Assembly (NCBI RefSeq): GCF_000725805.1
Contig: NZ_KL647132.1
Coordinates: 186,001-250,000 of the forward strand
DNA length: 64,000 bases
DNA from: Streptomyces xanthophaeus
GTDB lineage: Bacteria > Actinomycetota > Actinomycetes > Streptomycetales > Streptomycetaceae
Direction: 5' to 3'
The notes beneath the pieces were generated by a model. The model did no database searches. It was given only the letters and a program-made list of their open reading frames with translations, and was not told where the DNA came from. A program made the translations under genes and the position numbers. Below, one piece after another: positions 1 through 11,819 of the stretch. Within the stretch, counting starts at the first letter, position 1; every line of letters starts with the position of its first letter.

Positions 1-535
1 CCATCCCCCGGTAGGTGCGCGGGCCGACGTAGTGGATCGGCGAGGAGGAGCGGGTCTGCGCGTCGAAGTAGAGGTAGTCGCGGGGCTCGGTGAAGAACGG
101 CCACTTGAACTCGATGCCCTCGCGCTTGACGGGGTCCCCGTCGACCATCTCGCCGGTGGCGTGCACCGGGTCCTGGGTGTGGGCGTCGAAGATGTAGCGC
201 TCGGGGATCTGGGAGACCATCTTCCCGTCCGGCCCGATGATGTACGACAGCGTGTCCCAGACGACGACGTCCTTGCCCGCGTCGGCCTCGATCTCCTTCG
301 ACGCCTCCACGTTGCCCTTGAGGGTCTGGACGATCGTGACCTTGTCGACCTTCTTGGGCTTCATGCCGTCGTTGTAGTCGATGAGGGTGGCGTCCTTCGC
401 CTCCAGGACCATCTCCTGGTACTGGTTCGGCGGGATCTTCGCGAGCCGCGGGTACGCGTACCAGCGCAGCAGCGGCGCGAGGGCCGCGCAGAACACGGCG
501 AGGGCCAGCAGGACAAGGCTCGCTCTGCGTCGCAT
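1..535 (-). CDS. DUF3068 (PorA-like) membrane-anchored protein, C-terminus beyond window
   Basis: The gene starts at an ATG at 535 with a GAGGAGG ribosome site and runs off the left edge, so about 178 codons are visible. The N-terminus MRRRASLVLLALAVF is a basic patch plus one hydrophobic segment, either a signal anchor or an uncleaved signal. The exported part contains WYAYPRLAKIP, a stretch ending in DYNDGMKPKKV, and WPFFTEPRDYLYFD, which I recognise from the DUF3068/porin PorA-like family of actinobacteria. Family members are single-pass surface proteins of unknown biochemical role. The gene follows a 46-residue peptide gene by 14 bases, so the two probably form one transcript. Confidence 0.75.
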   Translation of the reverse strand, partial: MRRRASLVLLALAVFCAALAPLLRWYAYPRLAKIPPNQYQEMVLEAKDATLIDYNDGMKPKKVDKVTIVQTLKGNVEASKEIEADAGKDVVVWDTLSYIIGPDGKMVSQIPERYIFDAHTQDPVHATGEMVDGDPVKREGIEFKWPFFTEPRDYLYFDAQTRSSSPIHYVGPRTYRGM

Positions 536-549
536 GGCCGGGCCCTCCT

Positions 550-690
550 CTACTTTCCGGGCGCGGCGGGCGCGGTGGTGAGCAACGGCTTGGGCGAGGT
601 CTTGCCTTCGGGCGCCCCGAACGCCGTGACGGCGAGGACGAGGAGCACCGCGAGGACGAGCCCGCCGGCGGCGGCGATGGCTGCGCGCAT
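550..690 (-). CDS. 46-residue membrane peptide (SPW_0924-like family)
   Basis: The reading frame starts at an ATG at 690 with GGAGG nine bases upstream and ends in TAG at 550. It encodes a single hydrophobic helix (AAIAAAGGLVLAVLLVLAV) followed by a short conserved-looking tail, FGAPEGKTSPKPLLTT. I recall this tail from the tiny SPW_0924 family of Streptomyces proteins; that match is from memory. It lies directly upstream of the DUF3068 gene and probably shares its transcript. The function is unknown. A single-pass peptide next to a membrane protein could be an accessory subunit, but nothing here proves it. Confidence 0.7.
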   Translation of the reverse strand: MRAAIAAAGGLVLAVLLVLAVTAFGAPEGKTSPKPLLTTAPAAPGK

Positions 691-867
691 GCCGGGCCTC
701 CGGAATCTGATAGGGCGTCAGGGCGGAGGCACCGTAGCAACGCGGAGGCGAGATGAGAACCGTCTGGGCCTGCAGTTTCACGGGCGGCGGCGGCGCGGGC
801 CGCGCAGCGTCGGCCCTGAGTACGGGTACTCATGCCCGGGCGGGCTCCCGAGGGCAGGGTGGTGGGC

Positions 868-1266
868 ATGGACACCTCACCTGCGCCTGCCGGCCCGCGG
901 GAACACCGGGGCCCGGGCGCGGACGTCGCCCGGGCCGCCTTCCTGATCGTGGGCGAACTCCTCGCCCTGGCCACGGTCTTCTTCCTGTGGGTGCTCTCCG
1001 GGCTGAGCTTCGGCCCCTCGACGGACGAGGGCCATCCGGTCTGGGGCTACCTGGTGGCCGCGGGGTGCCTGGCGGTCCTGATGACCTGGGCGAGCCTGGG
1101 CGCGTCCCACCGCGGCGAAGGGGTGACCGCCGTGACGCAGGCCCTCATGGCGATGGGGACGGTGGTGGTGATCCTCGGCGGCGCCTCCTACCAGCACCGC
1201 GAGGACACCCCGCCGCCTCCGGACCCGTGCCTGAAGTCGCCCTCCGCACCGTGGTGCTACGGCTGA
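868..1266 (+). CDS. small three-helix membrane protein (DUF6234-like)
   Basis: This 132-residue protein starts at the ATG at 868; an in-frame ATG at 832 is less likely because the residues between look non-coding. A polar N-terminus of about 20 residues is followed by three hydrophobic segments (around FLIVGELLALATVFFLWVL, GYLVAAGCLAVLMTW and LMAMGTVVVILGG). It ends in a Pro-rich tail with two cysteines (CLKSPSAPWCYG). It resembles the DUF6234 membrane family of Streptomyces, but I hold that assignment loosely. It stands alone, divergent from the DUF3068 unit and convergent with the transglycosylase gene. No role can be assigned. Confidence 0.65.
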   Translation: MDTSPAPAGPREHRGPGADVARAAFLIVGELLALATVFFLWVLSGLSFGPSTDEGHPVWGYLVAAGCLAVLMTWASLGASHRGEGVTAVTQALMAMGTVVVILGGASYQHREDTPPPPDPCLKSPSAPWCYG

Positions 1267-1288
1267 CGGACCGGACCGGACCGCGCGC

Positions 1289-2650
1289 CTACGGGGCTTC
1301 GGCCGGACCCTGCACCGGGCCGGGGGCCGCCGCTCCGGAGGCCGAGGGCGTGGGCCGGGCACTGGCGGAGGGGCTGGGCTTCGGGCTGGGCGCGGAACTC
1401 GCGGTCGGGGTCGGCTTGGGGGTGGGGGTCGGCGTCGGGGTGGGAGTCGGGGTCGGGGTGGGAGTCGGCGTCGGCGTCGGCTCAGGGGTCGGCGTCGGCG
1501 TCGGGGTGGGAGTCGGCTCAGGCGTCCGCGTGGGCGTGGGAGTCGGCTCAGGGGTAGGAGTTGGCTCAGGTGTCGGCGTCGGCGTGGGAGTCGGTGTAGG
1601 CGTCGGCTCAGGCGTCGGGCTCGGCTTCGGGTCCGGCGTAGGGCTGGGCTTCGGGTCCGGCGTGGGCTCCGGCTTCGGGTCCGGCTTCGGCTTCGGGTCC
1701 GGCTTGGGCTCCTGCTTCGGCGGGCTCACCGCGGGCACGCCCGCCCCGGTACCCGCGCCCGCGCCCGCACCGTCCGGGACCTCGTGCGTCCCCTTCAGGT
1801 AGTACGTGAACCAGGACCGCACCGTCCGCAGGTAAGCCGTGGACCGGTTGTACGAGAGCACCGCCCGGTCCAGGTCGGCGTCCCGCCGCAGGTCCCGGTC
1901 GCCCGCGCACAGGTACCGTCCGGCCGCCAGCGCCGCGTCGTACACGTTGTTCGGGTTGCGCCGGCCGTCGCCGTCCGCGTCCTGCCCCCAAGCCGCCCAC
2001 GTGGAGGGGATGAACTGCATCGGCCCGACCGCCCGGTCGTAGCGGCCGTCCCCGTCGTAGGCCCCGCCGTCCGTGTCGGAGATGTTCGCGAAGCCGTTGC
2101 CGTCGAGCACCGGTCCCAGGATCGGCCGCAGCGTGGTCCCCGCCCCGTCCACCCGGCCGCCGCGCGCCTGCCCGGACTCCACCTTGCCGATCGCCGCGAG
2201 CAGTTGCCAGCGCAGCCCGCAGCCCGGGTCGCTCTCCCCCACCGTCGCCTCCGCCCGCCGGTACGCCGCGAGCACGCTCGCCGGTATCCCCTGCGCGCCC
2301 TCGCCCGCGCCGGTGACCACCTGCTCGGCCTGCGCTCCCGTCCCGGCCTGCGGCTGCTGCGCCTGCGCCGGGTCCGCCGCGTCCGGCGGCTGCTGCTGCC
2401 CGTCCTCGGGCAGCAGGACGGCCGGCGGCTCGGGGCTGATCAGCGGCGGCAGTTCGGTGAAGTAGGAGGAGTCGCCTCCGGATTCTGCCGCGGGAAGGGG
2501 CTGCGGGCTGCCCTTCCCCGCCGTGTCCGTCCGCCCGGCGCTCCCGGCGCCCGGACCCTGGGACGCGGTCACCGCGGCGACCACCAGCGCGGAGGCGAGG
2601 GCGGCCATGGCGCCCCGGCGCAGCCTGCGTCCGAATATTCGAGCCGACAT
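1289..2650 (-). CDS. secreted lytic murein transglycosylase with Pro/Thr repeat tail
   Basis: A 453-residue exported peptidoglycan hydrolase of the SLT_2/MltB-like group, which cleaves the MurNAc-GlcNAc bond to a 1,6-anhydro product. The start at 2650 has GAGGGG upstream, and the N-terminus ([19 protein letters not shown]) is a signal peptide. After a Gln/Pro-rich linker the catalytic domain spans roughly residues 115-285. It includes the catalytic glutamate in [10 protein letters not shown], the substrate-groove motif [16 protein letters not shown], and an Asp-rich loop ([17 protein letters not shown]). The last 130 or so residues are [15 protein letters not shown] repeats, probably a wall-spanning or extended linker with no domain after it. 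It stands alone. A housekeeping cell-wall remodelling role is likely. Confidence 0.88.
   Translation of the reverse strand: MSARIFGRRLRRGAMAALASALVVAAVTASQGPGAGSAGRTDTAGKGSPQPLPAAESGGDSSYFTELPPLISPEPPAVLLPEDGQQQPPDAADPAQAQQPQAGTGAQAEQVVTGAGEGAQGIPASVLAAYRRAEATVGESDPGCGLRWQLLAAIGKVESGQARGGRVDGAGTTLRPILGPVLDGNGFANISDTDGGAYDGDGRYDRAVGPMQFIPSTWAAWGQDADGDGRRNPNNVYDAALAAGRYLCAGDRDLRRDADLDRAVLSYNRSTAYLRTVRSWFTYYLKGTHEVPDGAGAGAGTGAGVPAVSPPKQEPKPDPKPKPDPKPEPTPDPKPSPTPDPKPSPTPEPTPTPTPTPTPTPEPTPTPEPTPTPTRTPEPTPTPTPTPTPEPTPTPTPTPTPTPTPTPTPTPKPTPTASSAPSPKPSPSASARPTPSASGAAAPGPVQGPAEAP
1400..1700 (-). repeat. imperfect 6-12 bp tandem repeat encoding the Pro/Thr/Glu tail
   Basis: On the plus strand the stretch consists of variants of GGGGTCGGCGTCGGAGTC. 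Read on the minus strand these give PTP, PEPTP and PDPKPSPTP units inside the transglycosylase gene. The repeat is in frame and variable in length between units, so copy number can change without breaking the reading frame. Both strands stay open over it, and the plus-strand Gly/Val reading is a shadow. Confidence 0.85.
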
Positions 2651-2854
2651 GAGCCGGACCCCTCCCCCTCGACGTCCGCGCGACCTTATGCCAACTCCCT
2701 GCACACGGCACGCACCGTGACGGGGATTTCACCACATCCCCACGTCCCTGCCCAGGTCACGCATACTGTCCAGACCCTTCATGGGCATTGGCCCGAAGTA
2801 AGGAACCCGCGCCGGGGGCTCCCGGCGGTCCCCGACCCCCCGAGGAGAGGCGCC

Positions 2855-3745
2855 GTGCCGTTCACTCTCAGCCATGCGGCCGCCGTACTTCCGGCCGTCC
2901 GCCGCACCGGACGCGCACGCGGGCCGCTCGTCGCCTCGGCCCTGGTCCTCGGATCGTTCGCGCCGGACACCTTCTACTTCGCCGACGCGGTGGTCTCCGG
3001 CGTCATGGGGTACGGGACGTTCACGCACTCCCTGCCCGGTGTCCTGACCGCGGACGCGGCGCTCACCGCCGCCCTCGTGGCCTGCTGGCTGTTGCTGCGC
3101 GAACCGCTGATCGCGCTCCTGCCGGCCGGCTGGCGGGGCCGGGTGCACGCGTTCGTGCGCGGCGAGCACTGGCGGGGCCGCCGGCTCCTGCCGCTCGCGC
3201 TCTGGTTCTACCTCTCGGCGGTGGCCGGCTCGCTCACGCACGTGGTGTGGGACAGCTTCACGCACCTGGACCGCTGGGGGACGCAGCTCCTGCCGGACCT
3301 CGGCGAGCCGCTCGCCTTCGGGCTGCCGCTGTACTCCTACCTCCAGTACGGCAGTTCGGCGGTGGCGGCCGTGGCGCTGGTGTGGTTCACGGCGACCGCG
3401 CTGCGGCGGCTGCCGCCGGCCCCGGCCCCCGCGTCCGTCCCGGTGCTGACCCGCGCCGAAGTGCGGGGCGCGCTCGCACTGGTGACGGTGTGCGTCGCGG
3501 CCGGGGTCACGATGCGGGTGGTCCGCTTCTTCACGTTCTTCGACCGGATCGACAGTCCGCTCGACATCATCCCGACGGTCTGCTTCGGCGCGGGCGGCGG
3601 CCTCGCCGTCGCGCTGCTGCTGTACGGGGCCCTCGTACGGCTGCGCCACCGCCACCGCCACCGCCGCGACCACGACCAGGACCAGGACCAGGACAGCAAC
3701 GGTCACGACGGCCGCGACGCACGGACGCCCGTCCCCACCGCATAA
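2855..3745 (+). CDS. DUF4184 family integral membrane protein
   Basis: A 296-residue polytopic membrane protein starting at a GTG at 2855 behind GAGGAGAGG. The opening MPFTLSHAAAVLPA, the motif FAPDTFYF and the conserved SLTHVVWDSFTH with paired His and Asp residues are hallmarks of DUF4184. They resemble the metal-binding core of the YdjM/DUF457 membrane hydrolase group. Six to seven hydrophobic segments are visible. The C-terminus is a His/Arg/Asp/Gln-rich cytoplasmic tail (RHRHRHRRDHDQDQDQD) encoded by short tandem codons. It is convergent with polA. The activity is unknown; the His/Asp pair suggests metal-dependent phospholipid chemistry, which is inference only. Confidence 0.85.
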   Translation: MPFTLSHAAAVLPAVRRTGRARGPLVASALVLGSFAPDTFYFADAVVSGVMGYGTFTHSLPGVLTADAALTAALVACWLLLREPLIALLPAGWRGRVHAFVRGEHWRGRRLLPLALWFYLSAVAGSLTHVVWDSFTHLDRWGTQLLPDLGEPLAFGLPLYSYLQYGSSAVAAVALVWFTATALRRLPPAPAPASVPVLTRAEVRGALALVTVCVAAGVTMRVVRFFTFFDRIDSPLDIIPTVCFGAGGGLAVALLLYGALVRLRHRHRHRRDHDQDQDQDSNGHDGRDARTPVPTA

Positions 3746-3776
3746 CGGGGGACGGGCGTCCGCGGGCCGGTGCAGG

Positions 3777-6500
<2,724 letters not shown>

Positions 6501-6604
6501 GCCCCCGATCCTAGGCGCCCCCGCCGACAATTCCGGCGTCGGCGATGTCCCCCGGGCGTGACAGGATCGGACACGTAAGCGATGACAGCTCGAAGGGGAG
6601 CGAC

Positions 6605-8875
6605 ATGGCCGCCAAGCCGCCCGCAGGTGATCCCGTACAGGACGCGCCGCAGGTCGCGCCCCCCAAGCACGCGGCCGCCGGACTGCCCGCCATCGGGTAC
6701 ACGCTGAAGGCCGCGCAGCAGCAGATGGGCCTGGCCCGCACCGCCCGCACCCTCCTCAAGGTCAACCAGAAGGACGGCTTCGACTGCCCCGGCTGCGCCT
6801 GGCCCGAGGGCGACAAGCGGCACACCTTCGAATTCTGCGAGAACGGCGCCAAGGCCGTCGCCGAGGAAGCCACCCTGCGCCGGGTCACCCCCGAATTCTT
6901 CGCCGCGCACCCGCTCGCCGACCTGGCCGGCCGCTCCGGCTACTGGCTGGGCCAGCAGGGCCGCATCACCCACCCCGTGTACCTGCCCGAGGGCGCCGAC
7001 CGGTACGAGGAGATCAGCTGGGAGCGGGCCTTCGCCGTCATCGCCGAGGAGCTCACCGCCCTCGACTCCCCCGACGAGGCCGTCTTCTACACCTCCGGCC
7101 GCACCAGCAACGAAGCCGCGTTCCTCTTCCAGCTCTTCGTCCGCGAATTCGGCACCAACAACCTGCCCGACTGCTCCAACATGTGCCACGAGTCCTCGGG
7201 CTCCGCACTGAACGAGACCATCGGCATCGGCAAGGGCAGCGTCTCCCTGGAGGACCTCCACCAGGCCGACCTGATCATCGTCGCCGGACAGAACCCGGGC
7301 ACCAACCACCCCCGCATGCTCTCCGCCCTGGACAAGGCCAAGTCCGCCGGCGCGAAGATCATCTCGGTGAACCCGCTGCCCGAAGCCGGCATGGAACGCT
7401 TCAAGGACCCCCAGACCGCCGCCGGCATGCTCAAGGGCACCGCCCTGAACGACCTGTTCCTCCAGATCCGCATCGGCGGCGACCAGGCCCTCTTCCGCCT
7501 CCTGAACAAACTCGTCATCGAGGCCGGCGGCGCCACCGACGAAGACTTCATCCGCGAACACACCCACGGCTACGAGGAGTTCGCCGCAGCCGCCAAGGAA
7601 ACCGACTGGGACGACACCCTCACCGCCACCGGCCTCACCCGCCCCGACATCGAACGCGCCCTCGCCATGATCCTGGCCTCCGAGCGCACCATCATCTGCT
7701 GGGCCATGGGCCTCACCCAGCACAAGCACTCCGTCGCCACCATCCGCGAGGTCGTCAACCTCCTCCTGCTCCGCGGCAACATCGGCCGCCCCGGCGCCGG
7801 CGTCTGCCCCGTCCGCGGCCACTCCAACGTCCAGGGCGACCGCACCATGGGCATCTTCGAACGCCCCGCACCCGCCTTCCTCGACGCCCTCGACAAGGAA
7901 TTCGGCATCACCTCGCCCCGCCACCACGGCTTCGACGTGGTCCGCGCCATCGAGGCCCTGCGCGACGGCGAGGCCAAGGTCTTCTTCGCCATGGGCGGCA
8001 ACTTCGTCGGAGCCACCCCCGACACCGACGTCACCGAGGCCGCCGTCCGCCGCGCCCGCCTGACCGTCCACGTCTCCACCAAACTCAACCGCTCCCACGC
8101 CGTCACCGGCCGGCGCGCCCTGATCCTGCCCACCCTCGGCCGCACCGACAAGGACGTCCAGGCCACCGGCAAGCAGTTCGTGACCGTCGAGGACTCCATG
8201 GGCATGGTCCACGCCTCCCGCGGCAACCTCACCCCCGCCGGCCCCGCCCTGCTCTCCGAGCCCGCCATCGTCGCCCGCATGGCCCGCGCCGTCCTCGGCA
8301 GCGCCTCCAGCACCCCCTGGGAGGAGTTCGAGCAGGACTACGCCACCATCCGCGACCGGATCTCCCGCGTCGTCCCCGGCTTCCAGGACTTCAACACCCG
8401 GGTCGCCCGCCCCGGCGGCTTCCAGCTCCCGCACGGCCCCCGCGACGAACGCCGCTTCCCCACCACGACCGGCAAGGCCAACTTCACCGCCGCACCCGTG
8501 GAATACCCCCGCGTCCCCCAAGGACGCCTGCTCCTGCAGACCCTGCGCAGCCACGACCAGTACAACACCACCATCTACGGCCTCGACGACCGCTACCGCG
8601 GCATCACCGGCGGCCGCCGCATCGTCATGGTCAACCCCGAGGACGCCGCCGAACTCGGACTCGCCGACGGCGCCTACACCGACCTGATCGGCGAATGGAA
8701 GGACGGCGTGGAACGCCGCGCCCCCGGCTTCCGCATCGTCCACTACCCCACCGCCCGCGGATGCGCCGCCGCCTACTACCCCGAGACCAACGTCCTGGTC
8801 CCCCTCGACTCCACCGCCGACACCAGCAACACCCCCGCATCCAAGTCCGTCGTCATCCGCTTCGAACCGGCCTGA
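6605..8875 (+). CDS. FdhF/YdeP family molybdopterin-dependent oxidoreductase
   Basis: A 756-residue protein with the full alpha-subunit fold of the DMSO-reductase/formate dehydrogenase superfamily (YdeP subgroup). The start at 6605 follows AAGGGGAG. The N-terminus has GFDCPGCAWPEGD instead of the usual four-cysteine [4Fe-4S] motif. CSNMCHESSG near residue 198 is the expected metal-ligand region, with Cys and no in-frame UGA. Other cofactor motifs are GQNPGTNHPRML, ALRDGEAKVFFAMGGNF and a C-terminal molydopterin-binding domain with RSHDQYNTTIYGLDDRYRG. The substrate cannot be read from sequence. YdeP is linked to acid resistance in E. coli, but actinobacterial homologues are uncharacterised. 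No fdhD or partner subunit is adjacent. Confidence 0.9.
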   Translation: MAAKPPAGDPVQDAPQVAPPKHAAAGLPAIGYTLKAAQQQMGLARTARTLLKVNQKDGFDCPGCAWPEGDKRHTFEFCENGAKAVAEEATLRRVTPEFFAAHPLADLAGRSGYWLGQQGRITHPVYLPEGADRYEEISWERAFAVIAEELTALDSPDEAVFYTSGRTSNEAAFLFQLFVREFGTNNLPDCSNMCHESSGSALNETIGIGKGSVSLEDLHQADLIIVAGQNPGTNHPRMLSALDKAKSAGAKIISVNPLPEAGMERFKDPQTAAGMLKGTALNDLFLQIRIGGDQALFRLLNKLVIEAGGATDEDFIREHTHGYEEFAAAAKETDWDDTLTATGLTRPDIERALAMILASERTIICWAMGLTQHKHSVATIREVVNLLLLRGNIGRPGAGVCPVRGHSNVQGDRTMGIFERPAPAFLDALDKEFGITSPRHHGFDVVRAIEALRDGEAKVFFAMGGNFVGATPDTDVTEAAVRRARLTVHVSTKLNRSHAVTGRRALILPTLGRTDKDVQATGKQFVTVEDSMGMVHASRGNLTPAGPALLSEPAIVARMARAVLGSASSTPWEEFEQDYATIRDRISRVVPGFQDFNTRVARPGGFQLPHGPRDERRFPTTTGKANFTAAPVEYPRVPQGRLLLQTLRSHDQYNTTIYGLDDRYRGITGGRRIVMVNPEDAAELGLADGAYTDLIGEWKDGVERRAPGFRIVHYPTARGCAAAYYPETNVLVPLDSTADTSNTPASKSVVIRFEPA

Positions 8876-8929
8876 TAGAACGACCCCAGGACAAGATGGT
8901 TAACGAGCGTTGACGAACGGAGCCGGCCC

Positions 8930-9406
8930 ATGGGCGAGAAGCACGCAGTGAAGTTCCCGCAGGAGGTACTCGACGAGTACGCGGCCCTGGGCATCGACCT
9001 GCCCGCTCTGTTCTCGGCCGGAGACCTCGGCGAGCGGATGGACATCCGCATCCTGGAGGCCTCGGCCGACCGCGTCGTCGGCACCATGCCGGTCAAGGGC
9101 AACACCCAGCCCTACGGACTGCTGCACGGCGGTGCCTCGGCCGTGCTGGCCGAGACCCTCGGCTCGATCGGCGCCATGATGCACGGCGGCATCAACAAGA
9201 TCGCCGTCGGCGTCGACCTGAACTGCACCCACCACCGCGGCGCCCGCTCCGGCCTGGTCACCGGCGTCGCCACCCCGGTGCACCGCGGCCGCTCGACCAC
9301 CACCTTCGAGATCGTCATCACCGACGAGCAGGACAAGCGGATCTGCACCGCCCGCCTCACCTGCCTGCTGCGCGACACAGACCCGCAACACCCCGGCAAC
9401 GCCTGA
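8930..9406 (+). CDS. PaaI-family hotdog-fold acyl-CoA thioesterase
   Basis: A 158-residue hotdog protein. The stretch GNTQPYGLLHGGASAVLAET is the PaaI/4HBT signature, with the HGG turn and a downstream acidic residue that activates water. It is followed by VDLNCTHHRGARSG and a C-terminal strand pair. Homologues hydrolyse aryl- or acyl-CoA thioesters in the cytosol as tetramers. It starts 54 bases after the oxidoreductase gene on the same strand, so co-transcription is plausible, but no functional link is evident. The range of substrates is unknown. Confidence 0.88.
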   Translation: MGEKHAVKFPQEVLDEYAALGIDLPALFSAGDLGERMDIRILEASADRVVGTMPVKGNTQPYGLLHGGASAVLAETLGSIGAMMHGGINKIAVGVDLNCTHHRGARSGLVTGVATPVHRGRSTTTFEIVITDEQDKRICTARLTCLLRDTDPQHPGNA

Positions 9407-9445
9407 CCGTTGTGACTTCCCCGGCGCCGGTCTAGCGTGCCCCGC

Positions 9446-9886
9446 ATGGGTACGGGACCGGCGCCGCGGAGCGCCCGGACAGCAGGCGCGGCGGCCCTCG
9501 TCGCCGCCCTCGCCCTCGGCTGCACCACGGGCGGCGGCACGGGCGGCACCGCAGACGGCACCAGGGGCGCCCCCACGGCCTCCAGCACCCCCTCCGCCCC
9601 CGCCCCGCACACCACGTCCCCCCAGGACCTGTGCACCCACCTGATCACCCACTGGAGCGGCGTCCTCCTCGACGCCGGACCCGGCCAGGACCCCGTAGGC
9701 CTCGACTACCAGGCCATGGGACTCTCCGGCGGCCAGAACGACATCCTGCGCGCCGTCGTCGCCGCCGCCCGCACCGAAGAGCAGACCGCGGGACGCGAGG
9801 CCTCCCGCGCCCTCGTCGCCCGCGAGGCCCGGCTGCGCTGCGAGGAGCGCTACCGCTCCGGCACCCCCACCGGCGGCCCCTGGTGA
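9446..9886 (+). CDS. small secreted lipoprotein of unknown function
   Basis: A 146-residue protein with a type II signal. Basic residues precede AAALVAALALGC, and the cysteine is the predicted lipidation site. A Gly/Thr/Ser/Pro linker rich in TTGGGTGGT follows. The folded part contains two cysteines (DLCTHLITHWSG and RLRCEERY) that could form one disulfide after export. It resembles short lipoproteins common in Streptomyces but no family function is known to me. It starts 39 bases downstream of the thioesterase gene. Confidence 0.75.
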   Translation: MGTGPAPRSARTAGAAALVAALALGCTTGGGTGGTADGTRGAPTASSTPSAPAPHTTSPQDLCTHLITHWSGVLLDAGPGQDPVGLDYQAMGLSGGQNDILRAVVAAARTEEQTAGREASRALVAREARLRCEERYRSGTPTGGPW

Positions 9887-10530
9887 CCGAGACCCTCACC
9901 GTCCGTTGCGGCCCGCCCTGCGCCCCGCCGGTGACCGCCCAGCGGACGGACCCCCTCCGGCGGACACGCACGGTGACGCGGACACGTCGCACACCCTCTG
10001 CGACCGGCACCGGAGCCCCCGGCCGGGCAGGGGCGGCGATTGACCCTTCGAATGGGTTCATATGACACGGAATTCAGGACTCCCATTTCCGGGGGTAACT
10101 CTGCGCAATGACCATCGAAAAGCAGGCCACCCCTCCACCCCGGGCAACCCTTATGAAGGGGATCATTTCAACCCCCTGACCAGGCCTTGTCCCGGAGATC
10201 GAGACGACCCACCCCCCGGCAGGTCATGACCAAAACCCGCCACAGTCCTGCACGGTCAGGACTCAAACCCCCAGACAGTCCTGCCGCATCTCACCATGCG
10301 GACAAGACGAACCGGCCGGAATTCCCCCGTTCCACCCCCACAGATCCGCTATGTATTACGCCGTGGCATAACAAGAGAGTCACATCATTGGCCTGAGCCC
10401 TCCATATGGGCCTATCAGCCGCTTAGAGTCACGGCCAGTCACCGCGACCACCGGATTCCTTTCAGTTCGGTTCCCCGCGTTACGACTCGGCGCGTCCCAC
10501 GGGGGACGCCGTGCCTGGAAAGGACTGATC
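9887..10530 (+). promoter_or_regulatory. 643-bp leader region upstream of livJ with candidate operators
   Basis: No gene is supported here. The region is less GC-rich than its surroundings and probably holds the liv promoter. Three visible elements could be protein sites. The first is an inverted repeat AGTCCTG-6-CAGGACT at 10244-10263. The second is a direct repeat CAGTCCTGC at 10243-10251 and 10276-10284. The third is an imperfect palindrome TTACGCCGTGGCATAA at 10356-10371. A ribosome site GGAAAGGA precedes the livJ GTG. I could not place a convincing -35/-10 pair. Confidence 0.45.
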
Positions 10531-11760
10531 GTGCGTCATCGTTCCCTCATTGCCGTGACGGCCGCGCTTGCCGCGGGAGCCCTCACTCTCACCGCCTGTG
10601 GATCGCGCGACGACAAGGGCGGGAACGACGCCGGCGGCGGCGACACCACGGTCGTCATCGGCGTCGACTCCCCGACGACCGGCGACCTGTCGGCCCTCGG
10701 CCTCGGCATCCGCAACTCCGTCGACCTGGCCGTCCGCCAGGCCAACGAGAAGAAGTACGTCAAGGGCATCACCTTCAAGCTCGAAGCCCTCGACGACCAG
10801 GCGCAGGCCGCATCCGGCCAGCAGAACGCGACCAAGCTCGTCGCGAACAAGGACGTCCTCGGCGTCGTCGGCCCCCTGAACTCCTCGGTCTCCGAGTCCA
10901 TGCAGAAGGTCTTCGACGACGCCAAGCTCGTCCAGATCTCCCCCGCCAACACCAGCCCCTCCCTCACCCAGGGACCCAAGTGGGCCACCGGCGAGAAGGC
11001 CCGCACCTACAAGAGCTACTTCCGCACCGCCACCACGGACGCCATCCAGGGCCCCTTCGCGGCGCAGTACCTCTTCAACAAGGCCGGCAAGAAGAAGGTC
11101 TTCATCATCGATGACAAGAAGACCTACGGCGCAGGCCTCGCCGGCACCTTCAAGGGAGAATTCACCAAGCTCGGCGGCCAGGTCGTCGGCGAAGGCCACA
11201 TCGACCCGGAGAGCAAGGACTTCTCCGCCGTCGTGACCCAGGTCAAGAGCTCCGGCGCCGACGTCGTCTACTACGGCGGCGAGTACCCCGCAGCCGGCCC
11301 GCTCAGCAAGCAGATCAAGGCCTCCGGCACCAACATCCCGCTCGCCGGCGGCGACGGCATCAAGGACAAGAAGTACGTCGAGCTCGCCGGTGAAGGCGCC
11401 CAGGGCGACTTCAGCACCTCGGTCGGCGCCCCCGTGGAGACCCTCCCCTCCGCGCAGGACTTCATCGCCAACTACAAGAAGGCCGGCTTCAAGGACGACT
11501 TCTCCGCCTACGGCGGCTACTCCTACGACTCGGCCTGGGCCATCATCGAGGCCATCAAGACCGTCGTCGAAGCCAACAACGGCAAGCTCCCCGCCGACGC
11601 CCGCGCCAAGGTCCTCGACGCCGTCCAGAAGGTCTCCTTCGACGGCGTGACCGGCAAGGTCTCCTTCGACGAGTTCGGCGACGCCACCAACAAGCAGCTG
11701 ACCGTCTACAAGGTCGAGGGCGACGACTTCAAGACCGTCGAGTCCGGCACCCTCAGCTGA
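10531..11760 (+). CDS. livJ: branched-chain amino acid ABC transporter, substrate-binding lipoprotein
   Basis: A 409-residue periplasmic-binding protein of the Leu/Ile/Val (PBP1) type. The GTG start at 10531 is preceded by GGAAAGGA. The signal peptide ends in a lipobox (TLTACGS), so it is anchored to the outer face of the membrane. The mature part begins VVIGVDSPTTGDLSALG and has the family features GVVGPLNSSVSESM and YGGEYPAAGPL. It delivers ligand to LivHM. It is the first gene of the liv operon, separated from livH by 128 bases containing a strong hairpin. The exact amino-acid specificity is not visible. Confidence 0.95.
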   Translation: MRHRSLIAVTAALAAGALTLTACGSRDDKGGNDAGGGDTTVVIGVDSPTTGDLSALGLGIRNSVDLAVRQANEKKYVKGITFKLEALDDQAQAASGQQNATKLVANKDVLGVVGPLNSSVSESMQKVFDDAKLVQISPANTSPSLTQGPKWATGEKARTYKSYFRTATTDAIQGPFAAQYLFNKAGKKKVFIIDDKKTYGAGLAGTFKGEFTKLGGQVVGEGHIDPESKDFSAVVTQVKSSGADVVYYGGEYPAAGPLSKQIKASGTNIPLAGGDGIKDKKYVELAGEGAQGDFSTSVGAPVETLPSAQDFIANYKKAGFKDDFSAYGGYSYDSAWAIIEAIKTVVEANNGKLPADARAKVLDAVQKVSFDGVTGKVSFDEFGDATNKQLTVYKVEGDDFKTVESGTLS

Positions 11761-11819
11761 CCTCCCACCCGCTAGCCGGCAGCCCCCCGGCCACCCGCTA
11801 GCACCCCCACCCCTCTCTG

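Noticed and set aside
753..1802. Long plus-strand Gly/Val-repeat reading frame opposite the transglycosylase tail
   Set aside because: It is the antisense of the Pro/Thr repeat; it has no ribosome site and no domain, while the minus-strand frame has a signal peptide and catalytic motifs.
2651..2854. Possible cobalamin or c-di-AMP riboswitch upstream of the transglycosylase (GGTGAAATCC on the minus strand)
   Set aside because: Only one short resemblance; the other conserved elements of either class are absent.
9887..10065. Arg-rich reading frame continuing past the lipoprotein gene
   Set aside because: Out-of-frame translation of GC-rich sequence with no start signal.
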